This document shows positions 15,652 to 23,598 of a stretch of DNA of 33,246 nt, piece after piece. Position 1 is the first letter of the stretch. Every line of letters begins with the position of its first letter. Source of the DNA: Bacillota bacterium (GTDB lineage: Bacteria; Bacillota; DTU065); assembly GCA_028708605.1 (NCBI GenBank), contig JAQVYS010000016.1, positions 1 to 33,246 of the forward strand. The letters run 5' to 3'. The notes beneath the pieces are model-generated. The model was given only the letters and a program-made list of their open reading frames with translations, did not search any database and was not told the origin of the DNA. Position numbers and translations under genes: made by a program.

Positions 15652-16640
15652 TGAAAATTGCTCTAGACGCAATGGGTGGAGATTTTGCACCAGAGGCAAC
15701 AGTAGAGGGTGCAGTTTTAGCAAAAAAAAATTGGGGAGTCGAAACTATTTTAGTAGGTGATTCCCAAAAACTTAAACCACTTTTGGAACAAAAAAAGGCA
15801 GATTTAGAGATCGTTCATGCAAGCCAAACTATAGATTTTGATGAAGATCCAGCAAAAGCTGTCCGCAAGAAAAAAGATGCTTCTATAGTTATTGCTGCAA
15901 AACTAGTCGCAGATGAAAAAGCCGCAGCTCTTGTTGCTGCAGGGAGTACTGGAGCTGCAATGGCAGCAAGTCTTTTGATCTATGGCAGACAAAAAGGCAT
16001 CAATAGACCAGCTATAGCTATTCCTATGCCAACCTTAAAAGGTATGAGTCTAGTTTTAGATTGTGGAGCAAATCCTGGTGCAACTGCAGAAAATCTCGTA
16101 GATTATGCATTGCTTGGTAGTATATATATGGAAAAAGTTATGGGGATAAACAGACCTAAAGTAGGTCTTTTAAACATTGGTGAAGAGGAGAGTAAAGGGA
16201 CTCCTGAGGTAGTTCAAGCCTATCAGACATTAAAAAACGGTAGTTTAAACTTTATTGGTAACATAGAAGGCCGAGATATTACAGAAGGCATGGCAGATGT
16301 AGTAGTATGTGATGGTTTTGTCGGTAATATTGTACTAAAGTATACCGAAGGCCTAGCCAAAGGATTAATGTCTTTGATGAAAGAAGCAATGCTTGCGAAT
16401 CTAAAGGGAAAGATAGGTGCACTTTTAGTTAAAGATAATCTTAGAAGTGTTAAAAAAAAGCTGGATTATTCCGAGTATGGAGGGACACCTCTTTTAGGTC
16501 TTAAAAAACTCACTATAATTAGTCACGGAAGTTCAAATGGCAAGGCAATAGCAAATGCTTTGCGATTAGCAAACGATGCATCAAACAAAGATATTATTGG
16601 AGATATCGAAGAAGCATTAGAAAAGAGGTCTAGTTCATGA
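15651..16640 (+). CDS. plsX: Acyl-ACP:phosphate acyltransferase PlsX
   Basis: 329-residue peripheral membrane enzyme making acyl-phosphate from acyl-ACP, the first dedicated step of the PlsX/PlsY phospholipid route. Family signatures are the N-terminal IALDAMGGDFAP (3-14), a Gly-rich AAGSTGAAMAAS, DCGANPGATAENL, and GNIEGRDI with CDGFVGNIVLK. The SD AGGAGG lies 6 nt before the ATG, inside the fapR end. Its stop overlaps fabH in an ATGA. Length is normal. Confidence 0.97.
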   Translation: MKIALDAMGGDFAPEATVEGAVLAKKNWGVETILVGDSQKLKPLLEQKKADLEIVHASQTIDFDEDPAKAVRKKKDASIVIAAKLVADEKAAALVAAGSTGAAMAASLLIYGRQKGINRPAIAIPMPTLKGMSLVLDCGANPGATAENLVDYALLGSIYMEKVMGINRPKVGLLNIGEEESKGTPEVVQAYQTLKNGSLNFIGNIEGRDITEGMADVVVCDGFVGNIVLKYTEGLAKGLMSLMKEAMLANLKGKIGALLVKDNLRSVKKKLDYSEYGGTPLLGLKKLTIISHGSSNGKAIANALRLANDASNKDIIGDIEEALEKRSSS

Positions 16641-17620
16641 AAGATACCTCCCGCATAGGCATCCTTGGACTGGGAGCTTATGTTCCTGAGAGGATTTTAA
16701 CCAATCTAGATTTAGAAAAGATGATAGATACATCTGATGAGTGGATTACAACAAGAACTGGGATTAAGCAAAGACATATTGCATCTAGAGAAGAAGCCTC
16801 TTCTGATCTAGGGGTTAAAGCAGCATTAGAAGCACTAAAGGATGCAGATTTAGGTGTTGAAGATATTGATGGTATTGTTACAGCTACTTTAAGTCCAGAT
16901 CATATCTTTCCTTCTACTGCTTGTATAATCCAAGGCAAACTTGGTGCAGTAAAAGCCGCAGCTTTTGATGTTGGCGCTGGCTGTTCGGGTTTTGTATATG
17001 CACTTACAGTAGCCTTAGGCCTTGTTGAAACTGGGTTTGAAAATGTTTTAGTCATAGGAACTGAAGCTATTAGCCGTTTTGTTAATTGGCAAGATCGCAG
17101 CACATGCGTTTTGTTTGGCGATGGTGCAGGAGCAGCAATTGTAGGCAGGGTCAATAAAGGCGGAGTTTTAGGCTTTGACTTAGGTTCAGATGGAAGTGGA
17201 CATGGTCTGTTAACTGTCCCTGTAGGTGGTTCTAGAGAACCAGTTACTGTAGGAAATATTGACCAAAACCGGCATTTTTTGTATATGAGTGGCTCTGAAG
17301 TTTTTCGTTTTGCAGTCAGAATCTTACCGAAAACTAGTAAAAAAGCACTAGAAAAGGCCAATCTAAATATTAGTGACCTTGATTGGATGATTCCACACCA
17401 AGCCAATACGAGAATCATCGATGCAGCCATAGACCTTTTGCAGTTAGATAAAAACAAAGTGATAGTTAATCTAGAACGCTACGGCAACACTTCTGCAGCA
17501 TCGATACCTATCGCATGGGTAGAAGCTGTAAAAGATGGCAAAATCAAAAGTGGAGATAAGTTACTGCTGGTTGGTTTTGGCGCTGGGCTTACTTGGGCTT
17601 CAATGGTACTGGAATACTAG
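16637..17620 (+). CDS. fabH: Beta-ketoacyl-ACP synthase III
   Basis: 327 residues. It condenses acetyl-CoA (or a branched acyl-CoA) with malonyl-ACP to start fatty-acid synthesis. The catalytic triad is visible: Cys116 in DVGAGCSGF, His254 in PHQANTR and Asn284 in GNTSAAS. The N-terminal ITTRTGIKQRHI motif is also typical. It overlaps plsX by 4 bases and is followed after 11 bases by fabD. Primer specificity (straight or branched) cannot be read reliably from the sequence. Confidence 0.97.
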   Translation: MKDTSRIGILGLGAYVPERILTNLDLEKMIDTSDEWITTRTGIKQRHIASREEASSDLGVKAALEALKDADLGVEDIDGIVTATLSPDHIFPSTACIIQGKLGAVKAAAFDVGAGCSGFVYALTVALGLVETGFENVLVIGTEAISRFVNWQDRSTCVLFGDGAGAAIVGRVNKGGVLGFDLGSDGSGHGLLTVPVGGSREPVTVGNIDQNRHFLYMSGSEVFRFAVRILPKTSKKALEKANLNISDLDWMIPHQANTRIIDAAIDLLQLDKNKVIVNLERYGNTSAASIPIAWVEAVKDGKIKSGDKLLLVGFGAGLTWASMVLEY

Positions 17621-17631
17621 GGGGATAGAGG

Positions 17632-18528
17632 ATGCAAACAGCGGTAGTTTTTCCTGGACAAGGCGCACAATTTGTTGGTATGGGAAAAGCTTTCTTTAAT
17701 TTTGATCCCTTGGCAAAGGAAGTTTTAAGAGAGTGCTCTGAAGGTTCAGGATTTGATCTTGAAAGAATTATTCTACAAGGCCCCGAGAAGGCTCTAACGA
17801 AAACAACAGTTGCTCAACCTGCAATATTTGCTGTATCACTTGCAATATATAGATCGCTAAGTAACAGCCTTGATTTTGAGCCAAACTATGTAGCAGGTTT
17901 TAGCTTAGGTCAGTATTCTGCTCTTTGTGCTAGCGAGGTTTTCGACGTAAGAAAAGGAGCAGAACTTCTAAAGCTACGAGGTCAGTATATGCAAGAAACC
18001 AAAGAAGGGCGAATGGCTGCAATTATTGGCATGGATCTTGGCTTAATCAAAGAGACACTTTTGGGAATGGAGGAATACGTTGATGTGGCAAACCTCAATT
18101 GCCCTGGGCAAACAGTTATTTCAGGAACTAAAGCAGGAATTGTCGAGGCTGTAGAGATTTTAAAACACAAAGGTGCTAAAAGAGCAATACCTCTTAAAGT
18201 TTCGGGAGCCTTCCATTCTAAACTTATGGAAGAGGCTGCAAAGAAATTTCAAAGGGTTTTAGATAAAGAGAGTTTTGCTAAACCAAAGTTTCCTGTAATA
18301 GCAAACGAAACCGCTGAGGAGATAAGTGATGTCAAGGCGAGCCTTTATAATCAGCTAACTTCTCCTGTACTATGGCAAGACTCTATCTGTTATCTAAAAA
18401 GTAAAGGCGTCACAAGATTTATTGAAGTAGGTCCTGGAAAAGTTTTGAGTGGGCTGATAAAAAAAATCGATGGTTCTTTAGAGGTTATTAATATCGAAGA
18501 GCCTAGTGACATGGAAAAATTGAGGTGA
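17632..18528 (+). CDS. fabD: Malonyl-CoA:ACP transacylase
   Basis: 298 residues, transferring malonyl from CoA to ACP. GQGAQ (9-13), the nucleophile Ser91 in GFSLGQYSAL and His195 in SGAFHSKLM are visible. The nucleophile elbow reads GFSLG where many homologues have GHSLG, a conservative oddity. The start is ATG 17632 with a purine-rich SD (GGGGGATAGAGG). The C-terminus overlaps the region of the fabG start. Confidence 0.96.
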   Translation: MQTAVVFPGQGAQFVGMGKAFFNFDPLAKEVLRECSEGSGFDLERIILQGPEKALTKTTVAQPAIFAVSLAIYRSLSNSLDFEPNYVAGFSLGQYSALCASEVFDVRKGAELLKLRGQYMQETKEGRMAAIIGMDLGLIKETLLGMEEYVDVANLNCPGQTVISGTKAGIVEAVEILKHKGAKRAIPLKVSGAFHSKLMEEAAKKFQRVLDKESFAKPKFPVIANETAEEISDVKASLYNQLTSPVLWQDSICYLKSKGVTRFIEVGPGKVLSGLIKKIDGSLEVINIEEPSDMEKLR

Positions 18529-18533
18529 CATAC

Positions 18534-19271
18534 GTGGAGGGGAAAGTTGCTGTAGTTACAGGGGGATCTAGAGGTATCGGTTTGGAGATTGCTGAGACGT
18601 TTTTACAAAGTCAAGCAAAAACTGCTATTATAGCCTCTAATCCAGAGTCGTTAAATAAAACACTTGCAACGCTACAAAAAAAGTATAATACGCCAAGTGT
18701 AGGTGTCGCTTGTGACGTTTCCAATCTAAAAGAAGTTGAAGCTGCAATAGGTCAAATCGAAAGTGAACTTGGTCTAGTTAATATCTTAGTAAATAACGCT
18801 GGTATTACCAGAGATGCTTTGTTTATAAGAATGAGCGAAGAGAAATGGGATGCAGTAATTGATGTTAATTTAAAAGGCGTCTTTAACTGTACTAAAACTG
18901 TTTTTCGTTCGATGGTAAAAAATCGGTATGGTCGTATCGTTAATATCACATCTGTTGTAGGTATAACAGGCAATGTTGGGCAGGCTAATTATGCTGCTGC
19001 TAAAGCCGGGATAATTGGATTTACAAAAACAATTGCTCGAGAGGGAGCACCTTACAATATCTTGTGTAACGCTATTGCACCAGGATTTATTCAGACGCAA
19101 ATGACAGAAAAGATCCCAGAGAAACTCATCGATAATCTATTAAACCAAATACCTTTAAAATCATTTGGAACTCCAAGGGATGTTGCTAGAGCTGTAGGGT
19201 TTTTAGCAACTGAAAAAAATCAGTATATTACTGGGCAAATACTTGGGGTAGATGGTGGCATTGCTATGTAA
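18534..19271 (+). CDS. fabG: 3-oxoacyl-ACP reductase
   Basis: 245-residue NADPH-dependent short-chain dehydrogenase that reduces beta-ketoacyl-ACP. TGGSRGIG (9-16) binds the cofactor; NNAG (87-90), Asn112, Ser140, Tyr153 and Lys157 complete the catalytic set (YAAAK). I choose GTG 18534 because GAGGTGA lies 5 nt ahead and the product begins MEGKVAVVTGG; the GTG at 18525, which overlaps the fabD stop, is in frame but has no SD of its own. The SD thus lies across the fabD stop codon, suggesting coupled translation. Confidence 0.95.
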   Translation: MEGKVAVVTGGSRGIGLEIAETFLQSQAKTAIIASNPESLNKTLATLQKKYNTPSVGVACDVSNLKEVEAAIGQIESELGLVNILVNNAGITRDALFIRMSEEKWDAVIDVNLKGVFNCTKTVFRSMVKNRYGRIVNITSVVGITGNVGQANYAAAKAGIIGFTKTIAREGAPYNILCNAIAPGFIQTQMTEKIPEKLIDNLLNQIPLKSFGTPRDVARAVGFLATEKNQYITGQILGVDGGIAM

Positions 19272-19307
19272 ATTAAGTTATATTTATTATGCTAAGGAGG
19301 TGAAATC

Positions 19308-19538
19308 ATGGATATTTTGGCACAAGTTATTGAGCTAGTAGCTGATAAACTTAACGTTGACGCTGACGAGATAACTGAGGAGACTACTTTTGAGGACCTT
19401 GGAGCTGACTCACTTGATATAGTTGAGTTGGTTATGGCATTAGAAGAAGAGTTTGACTTAGAGATCTCTGATGATGATGCCGATAAAATTAGTAGTATTG
19501 GTGATGCTGTAGCTTATATTAAAGAACACAAAGAGTAA
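19308..19538 (+). CDS. acpP: Acyl carrier protein
   Basis: 76-residue acidic four-helix carrier. Ser35 in GADSLD receives phosphopantetheine. SD AAGGAGGTGAAA is one of the strongest in the window, which fits the high demand for ACP. A perfect GC-rich hairpin directly follows (19551-19569) and may stabilise the acpP 3' end. Confidence 0.98.
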   Translation: MDILAQVIELVADKLNVDADEITEETTFEDLGADSLDIVELVMALEEEFDLEISDDDADKISSIGDAVAYIKEHKE

Positions 19539-19550
19539 GCCTCATTATAT

Positions 19551-19569
19551 GGGGAGGCAAAGCCTCCCC
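19551..19569 (+). other. GC-rich intercistronic hairpin between acpP and fabF
   Basis: GGGGAGGC-AAA-GCCTCCCC is a perfect 8-bp stem with no T-run, so it is not a terminator. The GCCTC just after the acpP stop (19539-19543) could instead pair with the 5' arm, giving two competing structures. It lies upstream of the fabF SD (GAGGAG). Confidence 0.8.
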
Positions 19570-19589
19570 TCAAAGAGGAGCGAAGTAAC

Positions 19590-20822
19590 GTGCTAAAAAG
19601 AGTAGTAATTACTGGAATGGGTGCAGTAACTCCTTTAGGATTAAATGTAACAGAGTTGTGGAAGAATGCTTTGCTTGGCAAAAGTGGTGTGGGGTTAATT
19701 ACTAGATTTGACACTACTGGTTTTAATGTAAAGATTGCAGCTGAGGTTAAAGGCTTTGATCCAGAAGACTATTTAGACAAAAAAGAAGCTCGTAGAACTG
19801 ACCGATTTGTCCAGTTTGCCCTAGCTGCTGCAAAAATGGCAGTAGACGATGCTTCTCTCACTATAGATGATTCTAACTCCGAAGAGATCGGAGTCTATAT
19901 TGGTTCTGGTGTTGGTGGCATGAATACAATTGAAGAGCAAGCTAAGGTGCTCTTTGAAAAAGGACCCTCTAGAGTTACTCCTTTTTTAATTCCGATGATG
20001 ATTAGCGATATGGCTGCTGGTCAAGTATCTATTATGCTAGGAGCTAAGGGACCAAATCAAGCAACAGTAACGGCTTGTGCGTCAGCAACACATGCTATAG
20101 GGAATGCTTTTAACGTCATTCGCTTTGGTATGGCTGATGCTATGATTGCAGGAGGAGCTGAAGCTGCTGTAACACCGCTTTCAATAGCAGGGTTCGCGTC
20201 TGCAAGAGCACTTAGCACTGACGTAGATGAACCTGAAAAAGCATCCAGACCTTTCGATTTGAATCGTAACGGCTTTGTTATGGGCGAAGGCTCAGGTATT
20301 TTAGTGCTTGAAGAATTAGAACACGCTAGAAAGCGTGGTGCTAATATTTATGCAGAGGTCGTAGGTTTTGGCTCTACAGGAGATGCCTACCACATAACTT
20401 CTCCTGCTCCAGAAGGAGAAGGAGCAACAAGGGCAATCAAAGGAGCATTGGCCGATGCCAAATTAGCTCCATCCCAAGTACAATATATAAATGCTCATGG
20501 AACCTCAACCTATTATAATGATCTATATGAGACCAAAGCGATAAAAGCCGTTTTTGGGCAGGATATCGCCGTAAGTTCAACTAAATCAATGACAGGGCAT
20601 CTTTTAGGCGCTGCAGGTGCAATTGAAGCAATTATTACTGCATTGACACTAAAACAGCAGATTATTGCTCCAACGACGAATTATCAAACTCCAGATCCAG
20701 AATGTGATTTAGATTACGTTCCTAACACAGCCAGGAAATCAGAAGTCGATGCTGCGCTAACTAATAGTTTTGGCTTTGGTGGCCATAATGCAGTGTTAGC
20801 TTTGCGGAGGTATTTAGATTAG
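19590..20822 (+). CDS. fabF: Beta-ketoacyl-ACP synthase II
   Basis: 410-residue elongating condensing enzyme. The Cys-His-His triad is Cys163 in TACASATHA, His303 in NAHGTST and His337 in [15 protein letters not shown] lies near the C-terminus. It starts at GTG 19590 with GAGGAG about 9 nt ahead. It is the last fab gene here: enoyl-ACP reductase, FabZ and acetyl-CoA carboxylase are not in the window and must be elsewhere. Its stop shares a base with the rnc start. Confidence 0.97.
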   Translation: MLKRVVITGMGAVTPLGLNVTELWKNALLGKSGVGLITRFDTTGFNVKIAAEVKGFDPEDYLDKKEARRTDRFVQFALAAAKMAVDDASLTIDDSNSEEIGVYIGSGVGGMNTIEEQAKVLFEKGPSRVTPFLIPMMISDMAAGQVSIMLGAKGPNQATVTACASATHAIGNAFNVIRFGMADAMIAGGAEAAVTPLSIAGFASARALSTDVDEPEKASRPFDLNRNGFVMGEGSGILVLEELEHARKRGANIYAEVVGFGSTGDAYHITSPAPEGEGATRAIKGALADAKLAPSQVQYINAHGTSTYYNDLYETKAIKAVFGQDIAVSSTKSMTGHLLGAAGAIEAIITALTLKQQIIAPTTNYQTPDPECDLDYVPNTARKSEVDAALTNSFGFGGHNAVLALRRYLD

Positions 20823-21529
20823 TGAATAGTCATAATAAAAAGCTTTTAGAGTGGTTTAAAAAACGAGATATAGAAATAAACGACATTCAGACAATCCGTA
20901 CAGCCTTTGTGCATAGCTCATACGCTTATGAAAGACTAGAAGAGGAAAACAGCAATGAACGATTAGAGTTTTTAGGAGATACAGTGTTGGATCTGCTTGT
21001 AAGTGAGTACTTGTTTACAGAGTATCCCGATGCAAAAGAAGGAGAGATGACAAAATGGAGAGCTGCAGTGGTTTGTGAACTGACTTTAGCAGATGCAGCT
21101 CGCAAGCTTGGTCTTCAAAATTATTTACTCCTAGGGAAGGGCATGCAGAAAACTGCCTTAAAACACAGTGATGCTTTACTTGCAGACTGTATGGAAGCAT
21201 TAATAGGGGCCCTTTACATCGATAAAGGTTACGACTCTGTGAAGAAGCTTATTGAAAAACACATTGTCCACTACGTCTCTTTAGCAGTAAATGGACAACT
21301 AAAGCCCGACTATAAAACCGCTCTGCAAGAATATACTCAGAGTAAGTACCATATTGTTCCAGAGTACAGGGTTATAGACGAAAAAGGACCGGCTCATGCT
21401 AAAGAATTTATAGTTGAGGTTAGTTTTAATGGTAAAGCATGGGGTGTTGCTGATGGGAACAGTAAAAAAGAAGCTGAGCAACATGCCGCAAAAGAAGCTT
21501 GGCAAAATTTACAACTTGAAGAAATATAA
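20822..21529 (+). CDS. rnc: Ribonuclease III
   Basis: 235-residue double-strand-specific RNase that processes rRNA and structured mRNAs. The RNase III signature NERLEFLGDTVLDLL (45-59) and the second metal-site motif ADCMEALIGAL (121-131, Asp122 and Glu125) are intact. A dsRNA-binding domain occupies about 160-232. GTG 20822 overlaps the fabF TAG by one base, with GGAGG about 11 nt ahead. In many Firmicutes rnc is followed by smc; here an insert of about 2.4 kb separates them. Confidence 0.97.
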   Translation: MNSHNKKLLEWFKKRDIEINDIQTIRTAFVHSSYAYERLEEENSNERLEFLGDTVLDLLVSEYLFTEYPDAKEGEMTKWRAAVVCELTLADAARKLGLQNYLLLGKGMQKTALKHSDALLADCMEALIGALYIDKGYDSVKKLIEKHIVHYVSLAVNGQLKPDYKTALQEYTQSKYHIVPEYRVIDEKGPAHAKEFIVEVSFNGKAWGVADGNSKKEAEQHAAKEAWQNLQLEEI

Positions 21530-21535
21530 AAAAAG

Positions 21536-21586
21536 ACTCCCTGGGTAGTCAGTAAAGTACTGGTTAGCCAGGGAGTTTATTTTTTA
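21536..21586. terminator. Bidirectional terminator between rnc and the S24-like regulator
   Basis: ACTCCCTGG (21536-21544) pairs with CCAGGGAGT (21568-21576) around an inner CAGTA/TACTG hairpin; T-rich runs follow on both strands. Confidence 0.88.
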
Positions 21587-22164
21587 GAAGTGGTAACTCG
21601 ATAAAGTAGAATAATCGAACCGATAAAACTAAAATTTGCGTCTTTAATAGGCTCTTCTAAGTAGATATCTTGGGCGAAACAATTGTCGGCAATTTTCCGC
21701 AAAATATGAGTTCCTAAACCATTTATCCATGCTAAAAACAATGAACTTTCCTTGGGTTTTACAGCTGGATCAATAACTAGTAAGTCTCCAGGTAGCATCA
21801 TTGGTGACCACTTGCTATCTTGAAGAAGATAAGCAAAGGCTTTAGACGAAGTTTTGATTTGACATAAAAAATCTTCATCTGCATATTCATAATGATTAGG
21901 TGAGTTAATTTGGCGAATTACGGGAATATAAGCCTTTAAGGGGTTCTCTTTCAAAAGTTCTGTTTCGGAAAAGGGAAGCGATCGATCTAAAGCCGCTTTA
22001 CGAAAATCCTTGATGCCTGTGTAGCCTGTTTGATTAAGCCAATAATAAACAGAACGATTTTCAGCCCAACCCATATGTTCTGCAAGCTGGTTAACAGTAG
22101 CTGAGGGGTTTTCTCTTAAAAAACGAGCCATCTCTAATATCACTTGTTTGCCATAGTTCCTCAT
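21577..22164 (-). CDS. HTH regulator with LexA/CI (S24)-like C-terminal domain
   Basis: 195 residues. An N-terminal helix-turn-helix (TVNQLAEHMGWAENRSVYYW, about 23-42) precedes a C-terminal half that follows the S24 pattern: YIPVIRQI, FAYLLQDSKWSPMMLPGD, LLVIDPAVKP, LAWINGLGTHILRKI and FIGSIILLYR. In active S24 proteins the cleaving Ser lies in a DSMxP...GD motif; here the best alignment puts Lys at that Ser (DSKWSP), and the general-base Lys region reads ILRKI, so self-cleavage may be lost. It may sense a ligand or act constitutively. SD GGGGGGA precedes the ATG. It is divergent from spoVS, so it could regulate that promoter or its own. The HTH also resembles RpiR/MarR-type folds. Confidence 0.8.
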   Translation of the reverse strand: MRNYGKQVILEMARFLRENPSATVNQLAEHMGWAENRSVYYWLNQTGYTGIKDFRKAALDRSLPFSETELLKENPLKAYIPVIRQINSPNHYEYADEDFLCQIKTSSKAFAYLLQDSKWSPMMLPGDLLVIDPAVKPKESSLFLAWINGLGTHILRKIADNCFAQDIYLEEPIKDANFSFIGSIILLYRVTTSKK

Positions 22165-22224
22165 TAAATCCCCCCTAAAAATTGCTGACTCTTAGTTCTT
22201 ATTTATAAATAGTGTTAGAAAACC

Positions 22225-22243
22225 TTTACACGGAATATGTAAA
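22225..22243. promoter_or_regulatory. Perfect dyad, candidate operator
   Basis: TTTACA-CGGAATA-TGTAAA is a perfect 6-bp dyad with a 7-nt centre in the divergent region between the S24-like regulator and spoVS. It is a candidate binding site for that regulator; this is inference only. Confidence 0.4.
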
Positions 22244-22297
22244 AAACAGGTATATGCTACATAAATCGTGTAATAAACTGTCAAATCTAAAAGATTA

Positions 22298-22324
22298 GAA
22301 GGAATTTTTTGTAGATAAGGGAAT
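22298..22324 (+). promoter_or_regulatory. SigH-type promoter of spoVS
   Basis: GAAGGAATT, 11 nt, AGGGAAT fits the sigma-H consensus RNAGGAWWW-N11/12-RNNGAAT exactly. In Bacillus subtilis, spoVS is a sigma-H gene, which supports the call. The predicted start is near 22332. A weak A/T hairpin (AAAACTTT/AAAGTTTT, about 22340-22360) lies in the leader. Confidence 0.8.
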
Positions 22325-22405
22325 AATATATAGTAAGTAAAAACTTTACAAAAGTTTTTTATGTATATGCTCTTTTGCTGTCAAATCATAGGAGGAGGTT
22401 AGGCT

Positions 22406-22666
22406 ATGGAAGTACTTAAAGTTTCTACTAACTCTATCCCTAAATCTGTTGCTGGTGCATTAGCTGCAGTTTTGAGAGAAAAAGGCTCTGCAGAATTGCA
22501 AGCAGTGGGTGCAGGGGCAGTAAATCAAGCTGTAAAGGCTATTGCGATCGCTAGAGGTTTTGTTGCACCTAATGGTATTGATTTAGTATGTATACCTGCT
22601 TTTGCTGAGATTGAGATCGACGGTGAAGAGCGTACGGCTATCAAATTTATTGTTGAACCAAGATAA
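22406..22666 (+). CDS. spoVS: Stage V sporulation protein S
   Basis: 86-residue Alba-like small protein highly conserved in spore formers, needed for normal sporulation timing and coat/dehydration steps in Bacillus. The sequence MEVLKVSTNSIPKSVAGALA, then VGAGAVNQAVKAIAIARG, is near-canonical. The SD AGGAGGAGG is very strong. It has its own SigH-type promoter and its own terminator, so it is probably monocistronic. It stands directly before a SigH-like sigma gene. Confidence 0.97.
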   Translation: MEVLKVSTNSIPKSVAGALAAVLREKGSAELQAVGAGAVNQAVKAIAIARGFVAPNGIDLVCIPAFAEIEIDGEERTAIKFIVEPR

Positions 22667-22674
22667 TGAGTCTT

Positions 22675-22702
22675 AAAGGACTGCCAATGGCAGTCCCTTT
22701 TT
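22675..22702 (+). terminator. Terminator after spoVS
   Basis: GGACTGCC pairs with GGCAGTCC around AAT, flanked by AAA and CTTTTTT. A clear Rho-independent terminator. Confidence 0.92.
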
Positions 22703-22765
22703 TAGGCATATTTACCTAAATATTCCCATATAAGTAAGTAGACAAGCAAAAACGGGGGGAGAAAT

Positions 22766-23452
22766 GTGCCTAATAAGCAGTTAAATGAACAAGAACTGAT
22801 TAAATTATGTCGTTATCAAAACGAAGATGCTCTAGACAGCATGTTAAAACGTTATCTGCCTATGGTGCGTCATATAGTTTCCCGATATCGATTTAATTCG
22901 ATCGAAAGAGAGGATCTTCTACAGGAAGGACTTATAGGTCTTTATGTATCTATACTCCAATACGATGAGACCTATGGTATTAAGTTTAGCTCATTTGCTT
23001 ATATATGCATCTTGAGAAAGGTGTTAAACGCTGTAAAGCAAAGCACAAAAGCAGGCAATAAAACCTTAAACGAAGCTATTTCTTTAAATAACACCTTGGC
23101 CTATGATGAAGGCAGAACCTTAATTGAATTTATTGAGGCTGACACGGGAGAACCTTGGGATTTTATTGACCGCCTTCAAAGCGACAAGAGCTTTTATAGG
23201 GTCTTAAAAGAGCAATGTTCTCTGTTAGAATACGCAGTAAGTGTTCTCTTGACGGAAGGCTATTCTACCTCAGAGATTGAAAAAATCCTAGGGGTAAACG
23301 CTAAGGTAATTGATAATGCAAGGACAAGACTAAAAAAGAAGGTCTCAAGGCTTATACTTGAAAACGGTTCTTTGGTGCAGGCAGGAGGAAGCAAAAGGAG
23401 AAAGAGAGAAGATCTCTACTATCAGCTTCCCTATCAAGCCTTTCGAAAATGA
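22766..23452 (+). CDS. RNA polymerase sigma factor, SigH-like
   Basis: 228 residues of the sigma-70 family. Region 2 shows REDLLQEGLIGLYVSI (about 49-64) and SSFAYICILRKVLNAVK (about 76-92), matching the SigH pattern EDxVQEGxIGLY and AFAxxCIxRxIxxAVK. Region 4 has STSEIEKILGVNAKVIDNARTRLKKKV. The C-terminus ends in a basic tail (GGSKRRKRED...) not usual for SigH. It could be the stationary-phase/sporulation sigma H or a divergent paralogue, since the typical sigH lies in another gene context. GTG 22766 has GGGGGGAG 4 nt ahead. No clear promoter was found in the 63 bases after the spoVS terminator. Confidence 0.88.
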   Translation: MPNKQLNEQELIKLCRYQNEDALDSMLKRYLPMVRHIVSRYRFNSIEREDLLQEGLIGLYVSILQYDETYGIKFSSFAYICILRKVLNAVKQSTKAGNKTLNEAISLNNTLAYDEGRTLIEFIEADTGEPWDFIDRLQSDKSFYRVLKEQCSLLEYAVSVLLTEGYSTSEIEKILGVNAKVIDNARTRLKKKVSRLILENGSLVQAGGSKRRKREDLYYQLPYQAFRK

Positions 23453-23466
23453 GAGAAAAGAGAAAT

Positions 23467-23492
23467 GGTTGCCTGAAAAGGCAGCCTTTTTT
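23467..23492 (+). terminator. Terminator after the sigma factor gene
   Basis: GGTTGCCT pairs with AGGCAGCC (one G-U) around GAAA, then T6. Strong. Confidence 0.9.
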
Positions 23493-23598
23493 GTTGCTTC
23501 TTTTGCCTTTAGTGATGCAGGAGTTAAAAGCTTGGCGAAGAAATAGTTTGTAAAGCAAACTGGGTATTTAATAGTCTTTGTAGTAGGGGGTAAGCTCT

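Noticed and set aside
16900-17457. 185-residue minus frame inside fabH
   Set aside because: Long but antisense to the fabH active-site region; no ribosome site and Pro/Ser/Thr-rich nonsense composition.
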